From the NCBI GenBank assembly GCA_035627835.1, contig DASPKX010000089.1:1-41726 (forward strand): DNA of 41,726 nucleotides. The letters run 5' to 3'. How positions within the stretch are numbered: position 1 is the first letter of the stretch; each line of letters opens with the position of its first letter. Positions 24,096 through 35,579 of the stretch are shown piece by piece. This DNA is from DASPKX01 sp035627835 (lineage in GTDB: Bacteria; Verrucomicrobiota; Verrucomicrobiia; Limisphaerales; SXQI01). The notes under the pieces were generated by a model. It had not been told where the DNA came from. It ran no database searches and saw only the letters and a list, made by a program, of their open reading frames with translations. Both the position numbers and the translations under genes were made by a program.

Positions 24096-25621
24096 CGGCG
24101 TTTGAGCGCTTTCTCGATTGCGCTAACGAGGCCGTCCAAATTGTGCGGATCAGCCTCGGTGGTCGGCTTCAACCCGTGCTCCAGAAGCTTCTTCGTCGTT
24201 TCAGGCCCGATGCTGGCGAACTTTAAATTCGGGAAGCGTTTGGCCACTTCCGGCAGGTTGAAGCGATTGTGGAAATTCTCCACCGTCGAGGCGCTGGTAA
24301 ACGTCAGCCAGTCCGCGCCCTTCTCCAGAAAATCTGCCGCAACGCCTAACTCGTCTTCTGTTTCTGGAACAGTGCGATAGCACGCGACGTCATCCACGAT
24401 GGCGCCCCTCTCTTCCAGCTTGGCGGTAATCTCGCGGTTTGCCACTTCCGCCCTCATCAGCAGGATGCGGACGTTGTCCAGGCTTTGGTAATCGCCCAGA
24501 GCTTTCACGATGGCCGAGCTGACATATTTTTCCGGCATCACGTCCACATTCAGGTGGAAGGAGCGAACGGCCGCAGCAGTGGACGGCCCGACTGCTGCGA
24601 TCCGCAATCCGCCGATCGCGCGCACGTCGTCAAAAGCCTTGAAGAAATAATCGAAGAAAGCTTTCACCCCGTTCGGGCTGGTGAACACGAGCCAATCATA
24701 AGCGTTCAATCCCATAATGGCGTCCACCAGGTCTCCCACGTTTTGGGGCTGAGCAATCTTGATCGTGGGGATGTCCAGGACATCCGCTCCACGATCGAGG
24801 AGCTTGCGCGCCAGCTCGCTCGCCTGGTCGCGGGAGCGCGTCACAACGATGCGTTGCCCGAAGAGAGTTCGCTTCTCGAACCAGTTCAGCTTCTCGCGGA
24901 GTTCTATAACTTCGCCGATGACCGTGATCGCAGGGGCAGTGAGATTCGCTTCCTGGGCACGGCCCGCGATGTCTTTCAATGTTCCGGTGATCGTTTGCTG
25001 CTGGCCGGTGGTCCCCCAACGCACCATAGCCGCGGGTGTGGTCGGAGAAAGGCCATGCTGCATCAACGCGTCAGCGATGACCCGGATGCGCTCAGCGCCC
25101 ATCAAAATGATTTTGGTGCCCGGGGTCCGTGCGAGTTGAGCCCAATCGACGCTTGAACCTTCCTTCGTGGGATCCTCATGCCCGGTGATGACAGTGAACA
25201 CAGAGCTGTGCTCCCGATGTGTGACCGGAATGCCCGCGTAACCCGGGGCAGCAATGATCGAGGATATTCCGGGAATTACTTCGAACTGCACTCCCGCTTT
25301 CGCGAGTTCCTCGGCTTCTTCGCCACCCCGTCCGAACACGTACGGATCGCCGCCCTTAAGCCGCACTACCGTCTTCCCGGCCTTCGCGTGATTTACGAGA
25401 AGCTGGTTCAAATCATCTTGGGGAATAGCGTGGTGGCCAGAGCGTTTGCCTGCATAGATGATTTCCGCGGACTTCGAGGCGAGCTTCACAAGCGCCGGGT
25501 TCACAAGGGCATCGTGCACCACCACGTCAGCGTTTTTGAGCAGCTCTGCGCCTCGCAAGGTGAGCAACCCTGGATCTCCAGGGCCGGCGCCGACGAGGTA
25601 AACTGCTCCTTTGCGTTTCAT
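24092..25621 (-). CDS. cobA-hemD: Fused uroporphyrinogen-III C-methyltransferase and uroporphyrinogen-III synthase
   Basis: The protein is 509 residues. Residues 1-245 are a CobA/SUMT methyltransferase: YLVGAGPGDPGLLTLRG (8-24), RLKGGDPYVFGRGGEE (87-102) and PGISSIIAAPGYAGIPVTHR. It methylates uroporphyrinogen III at C2 and C7 to give precorrin-2, the branch to siroheme and cobalamin. Residues about 258-509 are HemD, with VVTRSRDQASELARKL, WLVFTSPNGVKAFF and WLTFTSASTVENF, which closes and inverts ring D to form uroporphyrinogen III. The fusion lets one protein make and then methylate the same intermediate. Other tetrapyrrole genes are not in the window. I chose the ATG at 25621 because CobA usually starts right before this Gly-rich motif. 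Confidence 0.95.
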   Translation of the reverse strand: MKRKGAVYLVGAGPGDPGLLTLRGAELLKNADVVVHDALVNPALVKLASKSAEIIYAGKRSGHHAIPQDDLNQLLVNHAKAGKTVVRLKGGDPYVFGRGGEEAEELAKAGVQFEVIPGISSIIAAPGYAGIPVTHREHSSVFTVITGHEDPTKEGSSVDWAQLARTPGTKIILMGAERIRVIADALMQHGLSPTTPAAMVRWGTTGQQQTITGTLKDIAGRAQEANLTAPAITVIGEVIELREKLNWFEKRTLFGQRIVVTRSRDQASELARKLLDRGADVLDIPTIKIAQPQNVGDLVDAIMGLNAYDWLVFTSPNGVKAFFDYFFKAFDDVRAIGGLRIAAVGPSTAAAVRSFHLNVDVMPEKYVSSAIVKALGDYQSLDNVRILLMRAEVANREITAKLEERGAIVDDVACYRTVPETEDELGVAADFLEKGADWLTFTSASTVENFHNRFNLPEVAKRFPNLKFASIGPETTKKLLEHGLKPTTEADPHNLDGLVSAIEKALKRR

Positions 25622-25827
25622 GCGCGGGAATAGTACGCCGGGCGTGAGTCCCACGCAATGAAAGTGCGGAATCGCGGCAATTGAGGCGGCCGGAAGTCTG
25701 GCGCGAGTTGTGCTATTTTGGTGGACCTGAACGCCGTTTACCGCTCGTCCATCAGCTTGCACGCCGCTGCTCAAAAGCTCAGCGGCTCAGCCACTTGACA
25801 AATGAAAAGGGCTGGTCGTGTGAGTTG

Positions 25828-25856
25828 TTGACACTGCTGGCGGCGCTCCGTAATGT
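25828..25856 (+). promoter_or_regulatory. Sigma-70-like promoter of the coiled-coil protein gene
   Basis: TTGACA (25828-25833) and TAATGT (25851-25856) are 17 bases apart, and the start codon is 30 bases further. A second TTGACA sits at 25795-25800 without a good -10 box. Confidence 0.5.
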
Positions 25857-25886
25857 TTGCCAACTCTTTAACCTGACGCGTCTGAC

Positions 25887-26639
25887 ATGTTACTAAGAAT
25901 CAGTCTTATTATCGCCATCCTGGCGGGGGCAGCCACCTTCTACGTGGCTCACTTTCAAGTGGGGCCAAAAATTGAAGGGCTGAACACCCAAGTTGCGGAC
26001 CTGACGACGCAAAACACCACTCTTCAATCCGAAACCTCCGCAGCCAAAGCCGCTCAAAAGAAAGCGACCGAGGAGATGGAAGCAGCAGTGGCCAGCTACA
26101 ACACGGCCACGAATGAACTTTCCCAGGCTCGCCAACTGGCCACACAGCAGGAGACGCGCGCCAATCGCCTGGATACTGATTTACGACGCGTCACGGAAGA
26201 GCGAAACGAGTCCCAGCGCGAACTCGCCCAATGGCGCGCGACGGGCGTTCCTATCGAGCAGATTGCTCGTCAGCGTGACGACATCCGCAATCTTCAACAG
26301 GAGCGCGATGTCCTCCGCGGGGAACTGACCGTTGCCACCCGCGAAAACCGCCGCATCGCCAACGAACTGCAAAAGTATAAGGGCACTGATGCGGAAGTTG
26401 AGCTTCCAACAGGCCTCAAGGGCAAAGTGGTCGCCGTGGATCCCAAGTATAATTTCGTCGTTCTGGACATCGGGGAGCAACAAGGCGTCCTCCGCGATGG
26501 CAAGATGATCATCAACCGCGATGGCAAGTTAATCGCCAAAGTTCGCATCACCCAGGTGCGTCCTAATCAGAGCGTTGCGAACGTCATTCCTGAATGGCAG
26601 CGCGACGAGATCATGGAAGGCGACCAGGTTCTTTACTAA
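25887..26639 (+). CDS. Membrane-anchored coiled-coil protein with C-terminal beta domain
   Basis: The protein is 250 residues. An N-terminal membrane segment (ISLIIAILAGAATFYVA, about 5-21) is followed by a long coiled coil (about 28-170, rich in Gln, Glu, Ala and Arg). The C-terminal 75 residues (LKGKVVAVDPKYNFVVLDIG, QGVLRDGKMIINRDGKLIAK) form a small beta domain like those at the end of MreC-type or flagellar FlgT-type proteins. The layout suggests an envelope scaffold that reaches into the periplasm. The function is not known. It is followed after 4 bases by a tiny lipoprotein gene, so the two form an operon. Confidence 0.82.
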   Translation: MLLRISLIIAILAGAATFYVAHFQVGPKIEGLNTQVADLTTQNTTLQSETSAAKAAQKKATEEMEAAVASYNTATNELSQARQLATQQETRANRLDTDLRRVTEERNESQRELAQWRATGVPIEQIARQRDDIRNLQQERDVLRGELTVATRENRRIANELQKYKGTDAEVELPTGLKGKVVAVDPKYNFVVLDIGEQQGVLRDGKMIINRDGKLIAKVRITQVRPNQSVANVIPEWQRDEIMEGDQVLY

Positions 26640-26643
26640 GCCC

Positions 26644-26808
26644 ATGCGCTTCAACCTTTCAAAAGGTTTTCTGCTCCTGTTGAGCGCAGGTTTTTTGTTC
26701 CTGGCCGGCTGCGCCAGCACCGACCACGACAATATGTCCGAGCGCCCGTGGAATTCCCCTAAAAACTGGGAGCACGGAATGCCCACGGGCATCATGCGCG
26801 AGCGTTAA
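26644..26808 (+). CDS. Small lipoprotein, 54 residues
   Basis: The protein starts MRFNLSKGFLLLLSAGF and has a lipobox LAGC with Cys at residue 22 or 23. After the lipidated Cys only about 30 residues remain, ASTDHDNMSERPWNSPKNWE then a tail ending IMRER. It has no domain I can name. The close spacing after the coiled-coil gene (4 bases) and the strong terminator just downstream show that the pair is one transcription unit. It is probably anchored in the outer or inner membrane and may work with the coiled-coil partner. Confidence 0.78.
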   Translation: MRFNLSKGFLLLLSAGFLFLAGCASTDHDNMSERPWNSPKNWEHGMPTGIMRER

Positions 26809-26825
26809 GCTTCCGAACTCTTTCA

Positions 26826-26855
26826 AGCCGCAGCCAACCGCTGCGGCTTTTTTTT
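26826..26855 (+). terminator. Rho-independent terminator after the small lipoprotein gene
   Basis: Perfect 9-base arms AGCCGCAGC (26826-26834) and GCTGCGGCT (26840-26848) with a 5-base loop are followed by a run of at least eight T residues. Confidence 0.93.
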
Positions 26856-27050
26856 TGTTCGGGAGCGGTCTTTCCGCCTCCAATCCACCGCAATATTTTA
26901 GAACATCTGGTGGAATCTTCCGTCTAATGTGCGATGCTGCGGGCCGTCAGCTCGGCGATTAGTGTTGACGAACCGGGCGATTAGCTCTTGGCTTGGTTCA
27001 AGCTGCGTCATCAGGCGCCGTCGCAGCGGCGGGCTCAATCATCAGGAAGT

Positions 27051-27647
27051 ATGGCGAGATTATTGGTTAAAATTGGTTGGCAAACTCACACTTTCGAACT
27101 CCGTCGCGGCGTCAATCGCGTCGGGCGCGCCGAAGGCAACGAAGTCCAGATCCCTGACCCCTCCGTGTCCAGCTTCCATTGCGTCCTCGACGTGAGCGAC
27201 ATCGCCACCACCGTTCGCGACCTTGGCTCCACCAACGGCACCTTCATCGACGGCAACCAAATGGGGCCGCAAGTCGTTGTGCTGCAACGCGGCCAAGCCA
27301 TTCGATTCGGGCACATTGACGCCTCTTTTGATTGCGAAGATGTGAACATCGCCATTCCGGAGCTGACCGCGCCGGAGATGCCGACACAGGTGTTCTTTGC
27401 CGACGGGACGGCAGGGTGTTTGAATCACACCTCGCTGCGCGCCACATTTTTCTGCCCTCATTGCAGTGAGTTTTACTGCGATCAATGTGTGCGGCGCATG
27501 AGCTTTCAGGGGCGCCAGCGCACTTTCTGCCCTCATTGCTCCAAGATGTGCGAGCCCGCTCCGGAACCGGAAGGTGTTTCACATGGCCGCAAGCGCACCT
27601 TCGGCAGCATGATTCGCGACACAGTTCGCCTGGTTTTCAAGCAATAA
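27051..27647 (+). CDS. FHA-domain protein with cysteine-rich zinc-ribbon segment
   Basis: The protein is 198 residues. The ATG at 27051 follows AGGAAGT. Residues about 20-90 are a forkhead-associated domain with GRAEGN (25-30), SSFHC (40-44) and DLGSTNGTFIDG (57-68), the phospho-threonine binding loops. Residues 123-167 hold cysteines in CxxH, CPHC, CDQC and CPHC steps, which look like a zinc ribbon or B-box-type fold. The last 25 residues are basic. FHA domains read Ser/Thr kinase signals; no kinase is near. The mix of a phosphopeptide reader and a zinc finger is of note. It is followed by a weak terminator, then gltB. Confidence 0.86.
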   Translation: MARLLVKIGWQTHTFELRRGVNRVGRAEGNEVQIPDPSVSSFHCVLDVSDIATTVRDLGSTNGTFIDGNQMGPQVVVLQRGQAIRFGHIDASFDCEDVNIAIPELTAPEMPTQVFFADGTAGCLNHTSLRATFFCPHCSEFYCDQCVRRMSFQGRQRTFCPHCSKMCEPAPEPEGVSHGRKRTFGSMIRDTVRLVFKQ

Positions 27648-27648
27648 C

Positions 27649-27668
27649 ACGCGCGAGTTGCGCGTCTT
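27649..27668 (+). terminator. Weak terminator after the FHA gene
   Basis: ACGCGC-gagtt-GCGCGT (27649-27665) is followed by only CTTT. A second hairpin, GCGTTG-tttcc-CAACGC, lies at 27684-27700. Confidence 0.35.
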
Positions 27669-27711
27669 TGGCCTCACCGCAAAGCGTTGTTTCCCAACGC
27701 ATAAATGGCGC

Positions 27712-27739
27712 TTGCACCAGAGCAAAAACCTTTTAGAGT
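27712..27739 (+). promoter_or_regulatory. Candidate promoter of gltB
   Basis: TTGCAC (27712-27717) and TAGAGT (27734-27739) are 16 bases apart. The gltB start is 46 bases downstream. The -10 box is imperfect. Confidence 0.35.
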
Positions 27740-27784
27740 GACCGGCCATTTTATACATTCTGGTAATTTTTTAAGGTAACTACG

Positions 27785-32341
<4,557 letters not shown>

Positions 32342-32370
32342 TTCCGAACAGACAAAGGCCTCTCTTCACA

Positions 32371-32397
32371 GGCGCACCCACTCGGGTGCGCCTTTTT
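32371..32397 (+). terminator. Rho-independent terminator after gltB
   Basis: Perfect 9-base arms GGCGCACCC (32371-32379) and GGGTGCGCC (32384-32392) with loop ACTC are followed by TTTTTG. Confidence 0.93.
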
Positions 32398-32530
32398 GTT
32401 GCCATGCGAAATCCGGGTGGGTGCCTTGACGCTACTTCACCCCTTTGGCTTAATCTTTCCACACTCGAACGCTGCCGCTGCCGCCTGGGAGGATGCTGCT
32501 GCGTTTTAACTTTCCGGGAAGGACACTGCC

Positions 32531-33196
32531 ATGGCCATCAATGTAAAAACTGTAATTAAACGCCGGATTCTGCTCGTTGATGATCACCCTATCGTTAGAC
32601 AAGGCCTCGCGGAACTCATCAACAACGAAGCGGACATGATGGTCTGTGGCACAGCCGAGGACGTTCACAAAGCATTGGATGGTGTCGAGAAACTCTCCCC
32701 GGACCTCGTTGTTGCGGACATCTCGCTGAAAGGCAGCAATGGGATCGAGTTGCTCAAGCACATCAAAGTTCGTTGGCCCAAGCTGCTCGTCCTTGTCCTC
32801 TCGATGCATGATGAAGCGCTCTATGCCGTTCGAGCGCTTCGAGCTGGCGCTTCTGGGTACATCATGAAACAGGAAGCCACTGAGAAGGTTCTCACCGCCA
32901 TTCGCCAGGTCATCAATGGCGAAATCTATCTGAGCGATCGGATGGAGAAGAAGATGATGCACCAGCTCGTCGGCGGGCGGAACGCTCGGACCGGTTCTCC
33001 GATCGAAGATTTAAGCGATCGTGAGCTGGAAGTTTTCGGCTTGATAGGGCAGGGGCATGGCACCCGTCAAATTGCCGAGGAACTCCACCTAAGCATCAAG
33101 ACGGTGGAGTCCCATCGCGCACACATCAAAGAAAAGCTCAACCTGCGGAACGCAACTGAGCTGGTCCAGCACGCTATTCAGTGGCGCGAGGCTTAG
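32531..33196 (+). CDS. NarL/FixJ-family response regulator
   Basis: The protein is 221 residues. The receiver domain (about 12-130) has the acidic pair D17-D18, the phosphorylation site D63 in VVADISLKG and MKQEAT with the conserved Lys. A LuxR-type helix-turn-helix follows (LSDRELEVFGLIGQGHGTRQIAEELHLSIKTVESHRAHIKEKL). It is a cytoplasmic transcription factor switched on by a histidine kinase. No kinase gene is in the window, so it is an orphan here. It is separated from gltB by a strong terminator, so its link with nitrogen is not shown. The ATG follows GGAAGGA. The 3' end overlaps the convergent BON gene by 23 bases. Confidence 0.95.
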   Translation: MAINVKTVIKRRILLVDDHPIVRQGLAELINNEADMMVCGTAEDVHKALDGVEKLSPDLVVADISLKGSNGIELLKHIKVRWPKLLVLVLSMHDEALYAVRALRAGASGYIMKQEATEKVLTAIRQVINGEIYLSDRMEKKMMHQLVGGRNARTGSPIEDLSDRELEVFGLIGQGHGTRQIAEELHLSIKTVESHRAHIKEKLNLRNATELVQHAIQWREA

Positions 33197-33773
33197 CCTG
33201 TTGCTGCTGGGTTTGGGCGTTGTTCGGCTCGTGTTGGTCAGGCAGTGACTCGTTGGCATTGCCTTGCACACTCGTCGTCTGGGCTGGCTTTTCATCCACA
33301 GGCCCAACCTCCAGCTCAGCCTTTACTCCTTTGACTCCTTGAAGGCCCTGCACCTGCTTTATGATCGATTGAACCTCATTCTGCGATTCCACTCGCCCGC
33401 GAATAGTCACCTCACCGTCCTTCGCCTCCACCTGCAGCGGCGTTAAGTCAGTGTTCGCGATCAGCCCCGTGGTCCCCGTCGAGCCCGTGGAGATAGCCAC
33501 CCGCACGCGGCGAGCGAGTTCATCATCCTCAGCGTTGCCCGTCTGTTGCCCAGCCGCCTTGCCGGAAGCCTCCGTCTGCTGCCCGGGCGCGGTCAGCGTT
33601 CCGGTCACATGCCCATTCGGGTTCGTGTTCGTCTCCTGCATGGTGGCGACCCCACGCTTAGGAATGAGCACCTCATTGGTTTCTGTTCCTGATTCCGTTT
33701 GAGTAACGACCTCTTTCTTAGTGCAACCAGCCACCCCGAGGAGGACCACGCTTAATGCAATCTGCAGCTTCAT
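33174..33773 (-). CDS. BON-domain lipoprotein
   Basis: The protein is 199 residues. It has a lipobox LGVAGC with lipidated C17. Residues about 85-155 form a BON domain (LARRVRVAIS, LQVEAKDGEVTIRGRVES, VKGVKAELEVG), which is found in periplasmic proteins such as OsmY and helps in membrane contact or stress. The flanks, about 18-84 and 160-199, are low complexity rich in Gln, Thr, Asn and Gly and are likely disordered. I chose the ATG at 33773 because it gives a standard lipoprotein signal; the in-frame opening to 33824 is not needed. It is divergent from the AlkD-like gene. Confidence 0.86.
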   Translation of the reverse strand: MKLQIALSVVLLGVAGCTKKEVVTQTESGTETNEVLIPKRGVATMQETNTNPNGHVTGTLTAPGQQTEASGKAAGQQTGNAEDDELARRVRVAISTGSTGTTGLIANTDLTPLQVEAKDGEVTIRGRVESQNEVQSIIKQVQGLQGVKGVKAELEVGPVDEKPAQTTSVQGNANESLPDQHEPNNAQTQQQQAKPRATE

Positions 33774-33939
33774 AACCCGCGTCAAATTCGTTCCCGTTCG
33801 CTCTTGCGGCAATGAGGCGTCCAAGCCGATTTCCTCTCCGGGAAACTCCTGATGAAATTCAATCCGTTAGTCGAACCCGCCCGGAGACCACATCCGAATC
33901 TTCCTTCTTTTATCTCCATGGCTTGATAACTCTCGTCCT

Positions 33940-34674
33940 GTGACTGCGCCTGAAATCTTGGCTGAGCTTGAGACCTTGGGTTCCGCATCCTACAAAAGAT
34001 TGCTCATGACGAACCACGGCGTTCGCGAGCCGTTCTTCGGCGTCAAAATTGGCGACCTGAAAAAGTTGCAGAAGCGCATCAAAAAGGATCACAAGCTCGC
34101 TCTGGAGCTCTACGACACAGGCAATTACGACGCGATGTATCTGGCAGGGCTCATTGCGGATGATTCCGAAATGACCCGTCCCGACCTGGACCGCTGGGTC
34201 AAGGCTGCTTACGGCGGCGCTCTGGCGGGGTTCACCGTTCCCTGGGTCGCTGCTGGCAGCCCTCATGGATGGGCCATGGCCGAGAAGTGGATCGCTTCGT
34301 CCAAACCGACCATTGCCTCCGCTGGTTGGGCGACCTACGCCTCGCTGGCATCCCTTGAGCAAGAGCTCAGCGCCCCCTCCGAAGTGGACGGCCTCTCCCG
34401 TCTCGAACTGCTCCGCGAGCGATTGAGGCAGGTGGAAGAGAGCATCCACCAGGCGCCAAACGAAGTTCGGTACGCCATGAACTCGTATGTGATCGCGCTC
34501 GGGTCCTATGTGGCAGAACTCGCCGATGAAGCCTTGGCCGCCGCGCGCCGAATCGGCCCAGTCGAGGTGGACCTCGGGAATAACGACTGCAAAACCCCCG
34601 ACGCCGCTGAATACATCCTCAAAAGCCAGGCCCGGGGCTCCCTAATGAAGAAGCGGAAGAGCGTTAAGTGCTAA
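33940..34674 (+). CDS. AlkD-like HEAT-repeat protein (DNA alkylation repair family)
   Basis: The protein is 244 residues from a GTG start. The text GVREPFFGVKIGDLKKLQKRIKK and AMYLAGLIADD is typical of the AlkD family (COG4912), which folds into HEAT-like helical repeats and binds DNA. True AlkD enzymes remove bulky alkylated purines using a Trp and an Asp in a WWDSVD-type motif. In the matching region here (AAYGGALAGFTVPWVAAGSP) that motif is not seen, so it may belong to a branch with another role. It is flanked by unrelated genes and ends before a long empty stretch. No strong ribosome site precedes the start, so the start is uncertain. Confidence 0.78.
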   Translation: MTAPEILAELETLGSASYKRLLMTNHGVREPFFGVKIGDLKKLQKRIKKDHKLALELYDTGNYDAMYLAGLIADDSEMTRPDLDRWVKAAYGGALAGFTVPWVAAGSPHGWAMAEKWIASSKPTIASAGWATYASLASLEQELSAPSEVDGLSRLELLRERLRQVEESIHQAPNEVRYAMNSYVIALGSYVAELADEALAAARRIGPVEVDLGNNDCKTPDAAEYILKSQARGSLMKKRKSVKC

Positions 34675-34709
34675 GACGGTGCGGACCGCAAACGGCGCAG
34701 TGGGTTTTT

Positions 34710-34729
34710 AGCAGCCAGTGCCTTGGCTC
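34710..34729 (+). repeat. Short AGCAGCC-N8-GGCTC repeat, copy 3
   Basis: AGCAGCC at 34710-34716 and GGCTC at 34725-34729 with 8 bases between; a shorter version of the copies at 21267 and 23274. Confidence 0.35.
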
Positions 34730-35420
34730 GCCAACGTGCGGACCTCATGTGAGATGTCATGAAGGGCCGCCGCAGCGCGTGCGCTGTAGATGCCTCATCC
34801 CCCCGGCTCGCCTGGCGTGACGCGGATCATAATCTCACCATCGCAGAGAGCGCCTCTCCACTACTGAGCTGTGTCACCCGTCAATGAGTCTTCACTGGCT
34901 CACCATTCGCGGCTCCGCCACCGGCGGCGGATGCTCCCAAAGAAAGCCTCCTCGCCCTAAACGGCTGCTAAACGACCAAGCCCTTCTGGATTCAGAAAAA
35001 CCGCGTTAAACCCTGTCCCGAGGCCGCAAGCTTATCCCAACCTACACGCGCCAGCGACTATGATCTCCAGAAACGTGAGCGCAAAGCTCGAGCGGCTTCT
35101 GCTGGTTCTGCATGCGGTGTTCACCGCACCACGATTAAAAAGCTCTTGCTTCAGCTCGAATGGTGCCTCCTCTCGCAGAGCCGAAGAAATCTCGCGGAAG
35201 GCGGTGCGATGCATCTTGGAGTCCGATGACAGTCATAGTTTCCTGGCGCACATCCGCTTTGCCCCGTCCGACGCGCACGCTAGATCCTCCTCCCACGGCC
35301 CCTCTATATTTTGTCGGATTTATTGTCCCATTCGTCACTCCGCCCACGAAAGGCTGGACCCGACGGCGACCGAGGGCCGAGGCGGGCATTTCTGAACGGC
35401 ATCAATGCCGCGAGAACAGT

Positions 35421-35449
35421 TTTGAAACCTTTTTGCTGAAAAACGGAAT
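35421..35449 (+). promoter_or_regulatory. Conserved TTTGAAACCTTTT motif upstream of the Calx-beta gene
   Basis: TTTGAAACCTTTT (35421-35433) is followed by GAAA and GAAT at fixed distance (GAAT begins 25 bases from the motif start). The same pattern, with the same spacing, lies at 39679-39707 before the pseudopilin gene. The role is unknown. Confidence 0.4.
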
Positions 35450-35579
35450 TACATTTTGACGCGCCCGCTGATCGGCGTGTGCTTGAGGAAAGTGGAGCCA
35501 ATGCCGTAATGAGCAAGACCACTGATTGTGGCTGAGGCCAGAGCAGCGCGAAAACGTGTAAAAAAGCTAACGCCGTTTT

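Larger units (their letters stand above)
34675..35579. other. 905-base stretch without a convincing gene
   Basis: Short open frames exist on both strands (for example 35060-35395 plus and 35032-35214 minus) but have biased composition, no ribosome site and no family likeness. The stretch holds a copy of the AGCAGCC repeat (34710-34729), a perfect palindrome TGCGGTG-TT-CACCGCA (35113-35128) and a TTTGAAACCTTTT motif at 35421. The promoter of the giant Calx-beta gene should be near its right end. Confidence 0.6.

Noticed and set aside
35060..35395. 111-residue plus-strand frame in the empty stretch
   Set aside because: Ser/Arg-rich text without a hydrophobic core, motif or ribosome site; the opposite frame is no better.
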